In this document: one piece after another, positions 1-8,658 of the stretch
How positions within the stretch are numbered: position 1 is the stretch's first letter
How the letters are laid out: each line of letters starts with the position of its first letter
Source of the DNA: Flavobacteriales bacterium
Lineage (GTDB): Bacteria; Bacteroidota; Bacteroidia; Flavobacteriales_E; Vicingaceae
Direction of reading: 5' to 3'
DNA: 64,000 nucleotides
NCBI GenBank assembly: GCA_018608405.1
Contig: JABAZP010000006.1
Span: forward strand, 53,427 to 117,426
The notes under the pieces: model-generated
Database searches by the model: none
Seen by the model: only the letters and a program-made list of their open reading frames with translations
Told to the model about the DNA's origin: nothing
Made by a program: the position numbers and the translations under genes

Positions 1-390
1 GTTGCCATAGCTAAAAAGTCAATCAAGGAAGTCGACTATCACGTAGATTTTTCATCCACTTGGGTGAAACGACTAGGAGATGGGACTGAAGAAAGCCATG
101 AAAAAGCACAAACAGCTGTAAGTACCTTGTGGAGGTATAGCATGGAACTTTTCAAAGCTACAGAAACGGAGTCTTGGGCAGCAGAAAGTAGAGTAGGTCC
201 TGATTTAGATCAGCTAAAGTCAGTTTATTTAGAGCGAGTTAGTTCGATACTAAAAGAAGCTACCCTGAGCTTACCTGAAGAAACTGTTTTTCAATATGGT
301 GCTAAAACCGGAAGGCATTCAGAGAATATGGGTTACATTTTGGCTGAATTCCAGTACATGCAACGGGCCTATCCAAATATGAAATGGTAA
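1..390 (+). CDS. paaC: Phenylacetyl-CoA epoxidase subunit PaaC (3' part, gene starts before the window)
   Basis: The reading frame is open from the first base, so only the C-terminal 129 residues are here. PaaC is the structural ferritin-like subunit that pairs with the catalytic PaaA in the aerobic phenylacetate pathway (ring 1,2-epoxidation of phenylacetyl-CoA). The visible stretch has the family's conserved KSxKEVxYH block followed by WVKRLGDGTEESHEK, and ends in a typical YPNMKW tail. An internal ATG at about 157 would leave only a fragment, so the gene surely continues upstream. paaD begins one base after the stop, which supports the assignment. Confidence 0.93.
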   Translation, partial: VAIAKKSIKEVDYHVDFSSTWVKRLGDGTEESHEKAQTAVSTLWRYSMELFKATETESWAAESRVGPDLDQLKSVYLERVSSILKEATLSLPEETVFQYGAKTGRHSENMGYILAEFQYMQRAYPNMKW

Positions 391-391
391 G

Positions 392-880
392 GTGTTAGGC
401 GTCTCAACAAAAATAGAAGAACTTTTAACTTCGGTAAGCGATCCTGAAATTCCTGTTTTATCCATAATGGATATGGGAATAGTGCGCAAAGTAGAATTAG
501 TTGATAACGTTTACCGCATTGATATTACACCAACATATTCAGGCTGTCCTGCAATGGATACCATAGGAGATGATATCGTATCTGCTTTTGAAAAAGAAGA
601 TTTGAAAGCAAAAATAAATTTAGTTTTAGCGCCTGCTTGGACAACCGGTTGGATTACCGAAAGGGGTCGAAAGGCCTTGGAAGATTATGGTATAGCAGCT
701 CCGCGAACGGCAGAAGTAGACAAGGCTGCGCTTTTAGGCGAAGCAAACACAATCAAATGTACCAACTGCGGTTCATTGAATACAAAAATGGTGAGTCGTT
801 TTGGCTCAACGGCTTGTAAAGCATTATTTCAATGCGTCGATTGCCATGAACCGTTTGATTACTTTAAGTGTCTAAAGTAA
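392..880 (+). CDS. paaD: Phenylacetate-CoA oxygenase subunit PaaD (PaaJ)
   Basis: 162 residues from a GTG start one base after the paaC stop. PaaD is a MIP18/DUF59-type protein thought to help mature or assemble the Fe centre of the phenylacetyl-CoA epoxidase. Residues 1-100 form the DUF59 domain, with SDPEIPVLSIMDMGIV near the start and the conserved YSGCP cysteine at C52. The C-terminus is a zinc-ribbon-like tail with C123/C126, C142, C148/C151 and C160. Length and domain order match PaaD. A strong hairpin follows, so this looks like the last gene of the paa operon. Confidence 0.93.
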   Translation: MLGVSTKIEELLTSVSDPEIPVLSIMDMGIVRKVELVDNVYRIDITPTYSGCPAMDTIGDDIVSAFEKEDLKAKINLVLAPAWTTGWITERGRKALEDYGIAAPRTAEVDKAALLGEANTIKCTNCGSLNTKMVSRFGSTACKALFQCVDCHEPFDYFKCLK

Positions 881-901
881 ATATTGAATCTATCTAACAC
901 G

Positions 902-933
902 AAAAAAGGGGAGCTCATTGAGTTCCCCTTTTC
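902..933. terminator. Bidirectional intrinsic terminator between paaD and the transketolase gene
   Basis: A run of A, then GGGGAGCT, a short loop, AGTTCCCC and a run of T form an 8-bp stem with one G-T wobble. A/T tracts lie on both sides. The hairpin sits between two convergent genes and can serve both strands. Confidence 0.8.
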
Positions 934-951
934 GATTGACCTTTATTTTTT

Positions 952-1902
952 CTAGCGTTTCACAACTCGTTTCACAGCAGCTACAATACTGCTTTTACCT
1001 AAGCCATATTTTTCAAATAGCTCCTCAGGTTTACCGCTTTCCCCAAAGCTGTCATCCACTGCTACAAACTCTATTGGTTTTGGGTTATTTCTTGCCAATA
1101 GTTGCGCTACTGAATCTCCTAAACCTCCGTTCATTTGATGCTCTTCAGCAGTAACTACGCGTCCTGTTTTAGCGACAGACTTAAGAATTGCATCGTTATC
1201 CAATGGCTTTATAGTATGAATATTAATTACTTCAACACTTAAACCACCAGCTTCTAATTCTTCCGCTGCTTTTAAGCTTTCCCACACACAATGTCCGGTA
1301 GCAATTATTGTTACATCGTTTCCTTCCTGAAAAGTAACCGCTTTTCCAATTTCGAATTTCTGATTGGGAGGCGTAAATACAGGCCATTTTGGTCTACCAA
1401 ATCTCAAGTAAACAGGTCCGTCAAACTCTGCAATGGCAATTGTTGCTGCTTTTGTTTGTTCATAGTCACATGGGTTAATCACAACCATTCCGGGTAACAT
1501 TTTCATTAACCCAATATCTTCCAATATTTGATGAGTTGCTCCATCCTCCCCTAAAGTTAAACCTGCATGTGAGGCTGCAATTTTTACGTTCTTACCACTG
1601 TACGCTATCGATTGACGAATTTGATCGTAAACTCTACCGGTAGAAAAGTTGGCAAAGGTGCCTGTAAAAGGAATTTTACCGCCGATGGTTAAACCTGCTG
1701 CAACCCCCATCATATTCGCTTCTGCAATACCGGCTTGAATAAAGCGATCTGGAAAGGCGTCTTTAAAAGCGTTCATTTTTAAAGAACCGGTCAAGTCAGC
1801 ACAAAGAGCTACAACATCTTTGTTTCTTTTTCCTGCTTCTAGTAAACCATCTCCGAAACCAGATCTCGTGTCTTTCATTTCAGTGTATTCGTATTTTGCC
1901 AT
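952..1902 (-). CDS. Transketolase C-terminal subunit (pyrimidine-binding and C-terminal domains)
   Basis: 316 residues. This is the second half of a split transketolase, a form common in Bacteroidota and archaea. It supplies the thiamine-pyrophosphate pyrimidine-binding domain and the C-terminal domain of the pentose-phosphate enzyme. Visible motifs are CADLTGSLK near residues 34-42, FIQAGIAEANMMGVAAGL (which includes the glutamate that contacts the ThDP pyrimidine) and ATGHCVWESLKAAEEL in the C-terminal domain. The N-terminal half is at 3327-4169 on the same strand, but a VWA gene lies between the two, which is unusual. It ends at the shared terminator near 902-933. Confidence 0.93.
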   Translation of the reverse strand: MAKYEYTEMKDTRSGFGDGLLEAGKRNKDVVALCADLTGSLKMNAFKDAFPDRFIQAGIAEANMMGVAAGLTIGGKIPFTGTFANFSTGRVYDQIRQSIAYSGKNVKIAASHAGLTLGEDGATHQILEDIGLMKMLPGMVVINPCDYEQTKAATIAIAEFDGPVYLRFGRPKWPVFTPPNQKFEIGKAVTFQEGNDVTIIATGHCVWESLKAAEELEAGGLSVEVINIHTIKPLDNDAILKSVAKTGRVVTAEEHQMNGGLGDSVAQLLARNNPKPIEFVAVDDSFGESGKPEELFEKYGLGKSSIVAAVKRVVKR

Positions 1903-1904
1903 GC

Positions 1905-3278
1905 TTATAGTTTTACTTGGGAACTTTGTCCCGATTCTATTTCAAATGATTCTTCCTTTGTGTAAATGCTTAACCGTGAATTCAAAGGGCGAAAAATTAC
2001 TTTGTATGATCCTGGTTGAAGGACAATGGATTGCCTTGCACTGATGGAATTTAAATTACACACCCAAACTAACTCTTCTCCTTTTTGCTGAAAAATACTA
2101 CCATAACCTTTTGCACTCATGGCAATTGTTGCCAATCCTGCTTGTGGTATTTCAACCGTAGTAGTTCTACTTTGAGCTATATTTACTCCTTCAATATAAG
2201 TTCTCGGTAAGGTTAATATTTCCAAGTCATACTTTCCTGTAATGTACTTCTGAATATATGAAAAATCCTGAACCACTAATACTTCCTGCTCCTTTTCTTT
2301 TCGCACAATGGCCTTTAAATCTTTATACTCATTGTAGCCGTTCATTTTTAACTCTAATTGGCCCTGTGGTGCATCTACTGCTATGGTAGTATGTTTTCCA
2401 GCTGCCAGTTTAACACCTTTCTTTCCTACCGGAGGAATTGTATGAACAACTAAATCGTAGGAACCAAGTGGATCAATAGGTAAGGTGTCAGGGTTACCTC
2501 TGCTGTCTATTGTGTGCACAAAATTGTACCGGACTTGTTTTGAAAATGCATCGTAGAAGGTCATTGGAACATTCGTTTCTGAAGGACGATTTAGTTCGTC
2601 TAGTAAATTTACTTGCGCTGTAGTATTGTTTAAGGCTTGTGAGATTACAATTCCTAACACGTCTTTGAAAGTTGCCTCAGAAGTGGCATCGTAATAGTTT
2701 CCAACACATTTGAAAGCATCAATTACTTCAGGTTCCAATCCCATTCCAATAACAAACGGTTTTAAGACAACACCTCGTTTCTGCAAAGCCAATGAAACGG
2801 CACAAGGGTCACCATCGCATTCTTCAATGCCATCGGTAATTAAAATAATTACATTCCTAGCATTTTTATCATCCGGAAAATCATAAGCAGCCTGCTCTAA
2901 AGAATAAGCGATTAGTGTCGTTCCTTTCGGTCGAATTGATCCGAGGCGTTCGATAATCTTGTTGTGGTTTTTCGAAGAAAAAGGGACTTCTAGTTTTGTG
3001 TCTTTACAATTTCTTCCATCGGAAGTTACATTGTTTTGATGACCGTAAACTCTAAGTGCAACTTCAACGTTTTCTGCACTTTTAAGACTGTCTACAATTT
3101 CTCGTAATAGTCTAGTTGCGATTTGTATTTTTTGGCCGTTGTCCCACCTTCCATACATGCTTTGAGAAGCATCAAAAACAAAAAGAATTCTAGTTTTTTG
3201 AGCTGTCGTTTGGGCTTCTGCCTGAGCAAAAGAAAAAAGAAATATAAAAAGAAAGGCGATATTTTTGAATACGCTCAT
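1905..3278 (-). CDS. Secreted VWA-domain protein
   Basis: 457 residues. An N-terminal signal peptide (hydrophobic run at about residues 6-20, ending AEA) is followed by a von Willebrand factor A domain at about 28-210. The metal-ion adhesion site is intact: DASQS, a threonine in KGTTLIAYSLEQ, and LITDGIEECDGD. The C-terminal 240 residues look beta-rich and match no family I can name. The stop is 2 bp from the downstream transketolase half. Its partner and substrate are unknown; the VWA fold suggests metal-dependent protein binding outside the cytoplasm. A link to transketolase may be only positional. Confidence 0.85.
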   Translation of the reverse strand: MSVFKNIAFLFIFLFSFAQAEAQTTAQKTRILFVFDASQSMYGRWDNGQKIQIATRLLREIVDSLKSAENVEVALRVYGHQNNVTSDGRNCKDTKLEVPFSSKNHNKIIERLGSIRPKGTTLIAYSLEQAAYDFPDDKNARNVIILITDGIEECDGDPCAVSLALQKRGVVLKPFVIGMGLEPEVIDAFKCVGNYYDATSEATFKDVLGIVISQALNNTTAQVNLLDELNRPSETNVPMTFYDAFSKQVRYNFVHTIDSRGNPDTLPIDPLGSYDLVVHTIPPVGKKGVKLAAGKHTTIAVDAPQGQLELKMNGYNEYKDLKAIVRKEKEQEVLVVQDFSYIQKYITGKYDLEILTLPRTYIEGVNIAQSRTTTVEIPQAGLATIAMSAKGYGSIFQQKGEELVWVCNLNSISARQSIVLQPGSYKVIFRPLNSRLSIYTKEESFEIESGQSSQVKL

Positions 3279-3326
3279 GCTTTGGTTTTATTGATTAGGG
3301 ATTGCTTAAAACAACAACCATACCTT

Positions 3327-4169
3327 TTAATAATCTCCTGCCGTTTCCGTTAATTGACTTAATGCATCTTTTAGTTGCTCATCATTTGGTGCAACACCAT
3401 GCCATTTATGTGATCCCATCATAAAGTCAACACCTGCTCCCATTTCAGTCGTCATTAGAATACAAATAGGTTTTCCGTTTCCCGTTTTAGATTTAGCCTC
3501 TTTTAGACCATTTACAGTTGCCTCCATATTATTGCCGTCCATCTCCATTACGTCCCAACCGAAGGCTTCAAATTTAGCTCTCAAGTTTCCTAATGAAAGT
3601 ACATCGTCTGTATCACCATCTATTTGACGTTGGTTATAATCTATTGTGCAAATCAGGTTGTCTACTTTATTGTGCGCGGCAAACATAGCTGCTTCCCAAA
3701 TCTGTCCTTCTTGTAGCTCTCCGTCTCCATGCAAGCAGTAAACCGTTTTGGTATCGCCATTCATTTTCTTTGTCATTGCAGCTCCAATTGCAGCAGACAT
3801 TCCTTGGCCCAAAGAACCTGAAGCTATTCTTATGCCCGGTAATCCTTCGTGTGTTGTAGGGTGACCTTGTAACCTTGAATCAATTTTTCTAAAGGTACTC
3901 AACTCGGAAATCGGAAAAAAACCACTTCTAGCTAGAACACTGTACCAAACAGGCGAAATATGTCCATTTGATAAAAAGCATAAGTCCTCGTTGGTGCCAT
4001 CCATTTTAAAGTCAGTGGAGTAATCCATAATCTCAGAATACAAGGCGGTAAAATAGTCTGCACAACCCAAGGAGCCACCTGGATGACCTGAATTTACGGC
4101 GTGAACCATTCTTAAAATGTCACGTCGAACCTGTGAAGCAGTGTTTTCTAATTCTTGAATTGTAGCCAT
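3327..4169 (-). CDS. Transketolase N-terminal subunit (diphosphate-binding domain)
   Basis: About 280 residues from the ATG at 4169 (MATIQELENT). A farther ATG at 4196 would add nine residues, MNQNKNTNL, that do not look like the family. It carries the diphosphate-binding domain of a two-subunit transketolase: GHPGGSLGCADYFTALY near the start, and the ThDP motif GDGELQEGQ followed about 27 residues later by DYNQRQIDG. It acts with the C-terminal subunit at 952-1902. A VWA gene separates the halves; in most Bacteroidota they are adjacent. Confidence 0.93.
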   Translation of the reverse strand: MATIQELENTASQVRRDILRMVHAVNSGHPGGSLGCADYFTALYSEIMDYSTDFKMDGTNEDLCFLSNGHISPVWYSVLARSGFFPISELSTFRKIDSRLQGHPTTHEGLPGIRIASGSLGQGMSAAIGAAMTKKMNGDTKTVYCLHGDGELQEGQIWEAAMFAAHNKVDNLICTIDYNQRQIDGDTDDVLSLGNLRAKFEAFGWDVMEMDGNNMEATVNGLKEAKSKTGNGKPICILMTTEMGAGVDFMMGSHKWHGVAPNDEQLKDALSQLTETAGDY

Positions 4170-4289
4170 TAAGTTGGTGTTTTTATTTTGATTCAAAAGT
4201 AGCTCAATTTACTAGAATCGCTTAGGAATGTTAATAAAAATTGATAACCAATAAGGGGTTTTAAAAGAGAGTTTTACACTCAACTGTGG

Positions 4290-4922
4290 CTATTTTGAAA
4301 TTTTAGTGAAGATTTTTTGGTCTTCCCCAAATTTCGAAGTCATTTTAACGATGTACTGTCCGGATTTCCAACTTGAAACTAAGACGTTAGTTTTAGCCTT
4401 TTTACCGGTTGCATCGACTTCTTTTTCATAGAGTAATCCACCCTGCATATTGTAAACCAAAAATGTAACATTTTTACTTTCCGTTTCGGTTTCAATCGTT
4501 AAAATGTCAGAAATAGATGGATTTGGAAAAATTTTTAGGGTTTCTTTTTTGAACTTGGATGGTGTTACTTCAAGATTGAACTGCAAAAAAGAGGTTGAAT
4601 CTTTTCCATTAAAAATTAATTTTTTAATTATTGGTTCTTCGTTTATGGTGATGAGGGAAAAGTAAATACCGACAGTACTAAGAAGGATTTCCTCAGAAAA
4701 TTGAACAGATTTATAGTAGGTTCCAACAGGAACAGAACAAAGTGATCTTCCTTGTACATCTACAAATTCAGCCTCGAACCGATCTCCTTCCTTGAGTTGA
4801 ATTGAATGAATAGCAACGGAATCAAATGGATTCGGGTAGACTTTGACTAAAACTGTATCTTGCTGTGCAATCCCGTAGATGGATATACTGAAGAAAAAGA
4901 GTAACAGCAGGTTGAGTTTCAT
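4290..4922 (-). CDS. Small secreted protein with T9SS type A sorting domain
   Basis: 210 residues. A clear signal peptide (MKLNLLLLFFFSISIYGIAQ) is followed by two beta-sandwich segments. The last ~80 residues are a Por-secretion (type A) C-terminal sorting domain: FPNPSISDILTIE, then VYNMQGGLLYEKEV, then SGQYIVKM and a basic end. Residues 25-105 look like a second, degenerate copy (VYPNPFDS, FVDVQGRSL, VGIYFSLIT). The protein is therefore almost entirely sorting-domain-like with no obvious cargo. It is probably exported through the outer membrane by the type IX system. Function unknown. Confidence 0.8.
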   Translation of the reverse strand: MKLNLLLLFFFSISIYGIAQQDTVLVKVYPNPFDSVAIHSIQLKEGDRFEAEFVDVQGRSLCSVPVGTYYKSVQFSEEILLSTVGIYFSLITINEEPIIKKLIFNGKDSTSFLQFNLEVTPSKFKKETLKIFPNPSISDILTIETETESKNVTFLVYNMQGGLLYEKEVDATGKKAKTNVLVSSWKSGQYIVKMTSKFGEDQKIFTKISK

Positions 4923-5074
4923 ATAGGAAGTTATGCATGAAGTGTAAAACTAAGCAATAGCCATTAAAATTACTTTGAAAGTAAAAGAAGTTGATATTTT
5001 TTGGACTGTAAAAGGGCAACTTAAGTGGGGTGTATTTTCTATTTTTATCTAGCATTTTTCCCGTTTTCTATTTC

Positions 5075-5082
5075 TATCTTTG
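5075..5082 (+). promoter_or_regulatory. Bacteroidota -7 promoter box upstream of ychF
   Basis: TATCTTTG is a perfect match to the TAnnTTTG -7 box of the Bacteroidota primary sigma factor. It lies 21 bp before the ychF ATG. No good -33 TTTG is visible at the usual spacing. The box also explains why an upstream TTG at 5080 is not the real start. Confidence 0.6.
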
Positions 5083-5103
5083 CCGACCAAAAAAACATTA
5101 ATT

Positions 5104-6201
5104 ATGGCTTTAAAGTGCGGTATAGTGGGACTTCCAAATGTTGGAAAATCGACCTTGTTTAATTGTTTGTCAAATGCAAAAGCGCAATCGGCAAATTTTC
5201 CCTTTTGCACAATAGAACCAAACATTGGGGTTATAACTGTTCCTGACGAACGTTTGAATAAGTTAGCAGATATCGTTGAGCCCGAGAATGTTCAACCCAC
5301 AACAATTGACATTGTGGATATAGCGGGCTTGGTAAAAGGTGCTAGTAAAGGTGAGGGATTAGGAAATAAATTTCTAGGAAACATAAGAGAAACGGATGCA
5401 ATTATTCATGTGTTGAGGTGTTTTGACGACGGGAATATCGTTCACGTAGACGGTTCAATTGATCCGGTGAGGGATAAGGAGACAATTGACTATGAGTTAA
5501 TATTGAAAGACTTAGAGGCAGTAGAGAAGAAGTTAGAAAAGATTAAGAGAGCTGCAAAAACAGGAGATAAAGCTGCACTAAAGTCTCAGGGAATTTTAGA
5601 TCAGTATAAAAAACATTTTGAAGATGGAAAATTTGCATGGTCAATTGATTTAAGTGATGACGATAAAAAAGAAGTAGCTGACTTGTTTTTATTGACTGCG
5701 AAGCCAGTGTTGTATTTGTGCAACGTGGATGAAGGTTCAATTGCAAACGGGAACAAACACGTAGAGGCTGTTAAAGCTGCGGTGAAAGACGAAGATGCAA
5801 TGGTGTTAATGGTTGCAGCTGGTTTGGAAGCAGACATTGCAGAATTAGAAGATCCGGAAGAAAGGAAAGAATTTTTAGAAGATGCAGGTTTGAGCGAACC
5901 TGGTGTGAATAAGTTAATAAAGGCTGCGTATGCATTGTTGAACTTGGAAACCTACTTTACTGCCGGTAAAAAGGAAGTAAGAGCTTGGACGATTAAGAAA
6001 GGCTTTACAGCGCCGCAAGCAGCAGGAGTAATTCACGGTGATTTTGAGCGCGGATTTATTAAGGCCGAAGTAATTAAGTTTAATGATTGGGTGGAACTAG
6101 GTTCAGAGCAAGCAGCTAAAGAAGCTGGTAAGATGAACATGGAAGGCAAAGAATACATTGTTCAAGATGGCGATGTAATGCACTTTAAATTCAATGTCTA
6201 A
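5104..6201 (+). CDS. ychF: Redox-regulated ATPase/GTP-binding protein YchF (Obg-like)
   Basis: 365 residues from the ATG at 5104, close to the 363 of E. coli YchF. Starting at MALKCGIVGLP puts the P-loop GLPNVGKST at residues 7-15, as in the family. Other G motifs follow: DIVDIAGLVKGASKGEGLG (G3) and YLCNVDEG (NxxE in place of NKxD, typical of the ATP-preferring YchF/OLA1 group). A C-terminal TGS domain carries AWTIKKGFTAPQAAGVIH. YchF binds ribosomes and is linked to translation and stress responses. The stop directly abuts the stop of the convergent membrane-protein gene. Confidence 0.97.
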   Translation: MALKCGIVGLPNVGKSTLFNCLSNAKAQSANFPFCTIEPNIGVITVPDERLNKLADIVEPENVQPTTIDIVDIAGLVKGASKGEGLGNKFLGNIRETDAIIHVLRCFDDGNIVHVDGSIDPVRDKETIDYELILKDLEAVEKKLEKIKRAAKTGDKAALKSQGILDQYKKHFEDGKFAWSIDLSDDDKKEVADLFLLTAKPVLYLCNVDEGSIANGNKHVEAVKAAVKDEDAMVLMVAAGLEADIAELEDPEERKEFLEDAGLSEPGVNKLIKAAYALLNLETYFTAGKKEVRAWTIKKGFTAPQAAGVIHGDFERGFIKAEVIKFNDWVELGSEQAAKEAGKMNMEGKEYIVQDGDVMHFKFNV

Positions 6202-7563
6202 CTATTTCTTTCGGTAGATTTTATACGTTGACTTTCCTTGTCTGAATTCTTTGACAAACCCTAAGTTGGATAACATTTCAGACGTAACGCCATAGTCTAC
6301 CACGGAATGCCAATTGTCCCAAATAATAAGATCTCCACTTTTTAAAGTAGGGCTAATTACTCCTTCATGTTGAGCTAAAATCTGATGTTTTTGTCCATCG
6401 AAAGGATCTACCTTTAAGGTGTAACTTAAAAATGGATCAGTATAAATAAAACGATTGCTTATTTTCTCTTCTTTCTGCAGGTAGTTAGCAACTGATTTTG
6501 CATTCACTTGAGCATCATTTAGATTTAAGTCATTCCAATTAACAGCAGTAGGATTTGAGGTAAAAGGAAACACAAAAATTAAAAGTAGGCTGATTGCCAT
6601 TAAGCCCTTGCGCATAGGATCTACTAAAATTTTATGGAAAAGGTCAAATCCAAAAAGCGCTACAATTGCCATTAAAGGAGTAATTGCAGCAAACACTCTT
6701 TTTAGACCCATGGAATTAAAAATTTCTAGGTACCAAAAAAGGCTATGGGCGATAAAGAATGAAAGGAAAAGGATCATGATTAGCCGAGTTGCTATTCTCA
6801 TTCGTTTCCACCCTACCAAGATTCTGACAGTTCCTAATATGAAGAACACGAGCAATGGAATTCCCATTAAATAGTTTAGTTTTTCAGCAAAATGAAAGAG
6901 GCTGCCACCTCCATAATGAGAACTCAAATGTGCGTAAGGAATTTTAGTGAAGACCCAAAGGATATCTTGATAATGAAAATAACCAATTAGTGAATAAACG
7001 ATGTGCCCGAAGGAAAGTAATGCAAATGCTTTCCAATTTTTTAGATAGATGAAGAAGAATGCTAAAACGGCTAGAAAAATCAATCCCTCTGAACGTACAA
7101 ATGGGGTAACTGAAATGAGAAAGGCGCAGGTGAGGTACTTTTTGTGCTGAAATAAGTAAATGGAAGCAATTAGTATAAATGCACACAATGGTTCTGTTAA
7201 ACCTGAAAAGGTAGTGACAAAACTTATGGGGAAGATAAAATAGAATACAGGGCCCAATATAGACTGTTTGATACGCAGTTTTGAGACTATTTTGAAGGTA
7301 AAGTAAGATGCTCTATATGCACAAAGAATGTTGAATAACTTGATTCCTATAAAGCCAAATTGGGCAAATGGGGAAGCCAATAAAGTAAACAAAGGTTTAG
7401 CCCAATGATTTAAGTACAACTCTGGATGAGGAGGAGCGTAATGAGCGTATAAAAAATGATTGATGCTATCGGCTTCGTTGCCTGTACCGTTAAAGTAAAA
7501 AACTATAAAAATAGAAATTACCCAATAGCCAATTGTAAAAAGTTTCCATTGATTCTTTTTCAA
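6202..7563 (-). CDS. Polytopic membrane protein, GT-C glycosyltransferase-like
   Basis: 453 residues with about ten hydrophobic segments, including one near the N-terminus (YWVISIFIVFYF) and a cluster at about residues 100-200 and 230-360. A short soluble C-terminal region (about 370-453) follows. An acidic/His-rich extracytoplasmic loop after the first segment (NEADSINHFLYAHYAPPHPE) and the overall layout resemble GT-C glycosyltransferases that use lipid-linked sugars. I see no motif that fixes the subfamily, so the activity is inferred. It is a single gene and converges with ychF without any spacer. Confidence 0.65.
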   Translation of the reverse strand: MKKNQWKLFTIGYWVISIFIVFYFNGTGNEADSINHFLYAHYAPPHPELYLNHWAKPLFTLLASPFAQFGFIGIKLFNILCAYRASYFTFKIVSKLRIKQSILGPVFYFIFPISFVTTFSGLTEPLCAFILIASIYLFQHKKYLTCAFLISVTPFVRSEGLIFLAVLAFFFIYLKNWKAFALLSFGHIVYSLIGYFHYQDILWVFTKIPYAHLSSHYGGGSLFHFAEKLNYLMGIPLLVFFILGTVRILVGWKRMRIATRLIMILFLSFFIAHSLFWYLEIFNSMGLKRVFAAITPLMAIVALFGFDLFHKILVDPMRKGLMAISLLLIFVFPFTSNPTAVNWNDLNLNDAQVNAKSVANYLQKEEKISNRFIYTDPFLSYTLKVDPFDGQKHQILAQHEGVISPTLKSGDLIIWDNWHSVVDYGVTSEMLSNLGFVKEFRQGKSTYKIYRKK

Positions 7564-8006
7564 AGTAGTAGCATTTTTAAAATACTAATTTAAGCCATTT
7601 ATTATTAAGTAGGAAAAATAGGATACTTTTTGGTTGGCAACTTGATGAATTTGACCACTATGATCTTGAGGGTTAACGACCTGAATATGTTTTGGGTAAG
7701 TATTTTGTTGTTTGTGAAACTCTGACTCTTTTTCAAGGGTTACAAAGTATCTTTCTCACTGATGTAGTATTATTTTCATGAAGTCTAGTAAGGAAGTAAA
7801 TGCCACTTTTTAAATGCTCTACATTGATTGTGTTTTCTCTTCATTATAAGGTTACCTGAAGTAAGCATTCTAATTCTTTTCTATTTTCGGTAAATGAGCA
7901 AAGTAGAACAGCAAAATAGAAGTAGTTTTTTTTGACAAACATAAATAATCTATAGTACTTGTTTGCTATTTATGATGGTTCTCCTGAGGTTCAAGTGGTT
8001 TTTATT
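7564..8006. other. 443-bp stretch without a recognisable gene
   Basis: It lies between the start of the membrane-protein gene (minus) and the stop of the small gene at 8007. I found no plausible ORF, RNA fold or repeat. A short plus-strand frame beginning near 7963 runs antisense to the 8007-8318 gene and looks spurious. The promoter of the 6202-7563 gene presumably lies at the left edge, but I could not identify a clear TAnnTTTG box. Confidence 0.5.
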
Positions 8007-8318
8007 TTATGCCTTAGCCAACCAACCCATGAGTTCTTGTGTGCTTTTTGGGTCAAAGCTAGTTACCGGATTTGCCCACATGCGCACCAAGCGGTCGCCT
8101 AAAAGGTCTATTGCCTTTCGTTCAACGGTAGAATATAGCAAGGATTTTGTAAATCCGCTGAGGTGAGTTAAGTTTCGTCTTTCTGGGGTATTCTGGTCCC
8201 AAAGTAAATCCACATGGTCTTCAATGGTGTCGAACATGAGCAAACGATGCTCGTTCAGAAATGCTGCTAATTCTACTGCGTCATCTTCTTTTAGCGTAAG
8301 AAATGATATACTGACCAT
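8007..8318 (-). CDS. Small hypothetical protein (103 aa)
   Basis: 103 residues with no signal peptide and no membrane segment. The start MVSISFLTLKEDDAVELAAFLNE suggests a beta strand followed by a helix, which recalls CutA1/ferredoxin-like folds. The later part (VDLLWDQ, LGDRLVRMWANPVTS) contains no motif I recognise. The frame is open with good codon texture and is better supported than the overlapping plus-strand frame. Function unknown. Neighbouring genes give no clue, because gaps of about 150 bp or more lie on both sides. Confidence 0.55.
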   Translation of the reverse strand: MVSISFLTLKEDDAVELAAFLNEHRLLMFDTIEDHVDLLWDQNTPERRNLTHLSGFTKSLLYSTVERKAIDLLGDRLVRMWANPVTSFDPKSTQELMGWLAKA

Positions 8319-8464
8319 CGGTTTTTAGTTTAATTGAACATAATCTCCCAATATAATCAACAGTCCGAAAGTGGTTTAAAGACAAACTGTTAATCTTTAC
8401 TAAGAAAATGCCTGTTTTAAAATAAGATCATCAGTGCACTTACCCCACTTTAAATTCCGAATGG

Positions 8465-8638
8465 CTATTTGCTCTTGTTCTCTTTAATCTGCTTTCTGCT
8501 TAGCAATGTAACAAAGAGTCCAATCACCACATTAGTTGTGCCCTCTGTCCAATCTCCTTGTATTAAAAAGTAAACTCCGCTAAGAACCGCCGCGATTCCA
8601 ACTGTAAATAAGAATTTTACCCAACGTGTATCTCCCAT
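8465..8638 (-). CDS. Small two-helix membrane protein (57 aa)
   Basis: Read directly from the minus strand: ATG at 8638, TAG ending at 8465. The protein starts MGDTRWVKFLFTVGIAAVLS and has two hydrophobic helices (about residues 8-26 and 36-47) separated by IQGDWTEGTTN. It ends in a basic tail, SRKQIKENKSK. The hairpin-type topology and positive C-terminus are those of a real small membrane protein. It begins 20 bp downstream of the rlmG stop on the same strand and may be cotranscribed with it. Function unknown. Confidence 0.6.
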   Translation of the reverse strand: MGDTRWVKFLFTVGIAAVLSGVYFLIQGDWTEGTTNVVIGLFVTLLSRKQIKENKSK

Positions 8639-8658
8639 GTAAATTTATTTTGTGTTAT

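Noticed and set aside
7963..8166. Plus-strand ORF of 67 aa antisense to the 8007-8318 gene
   Set aside because: Its protein is hydrophobic-then-basic without coherent texture and it is fully overlapped by the more plausible minus-strand frame.
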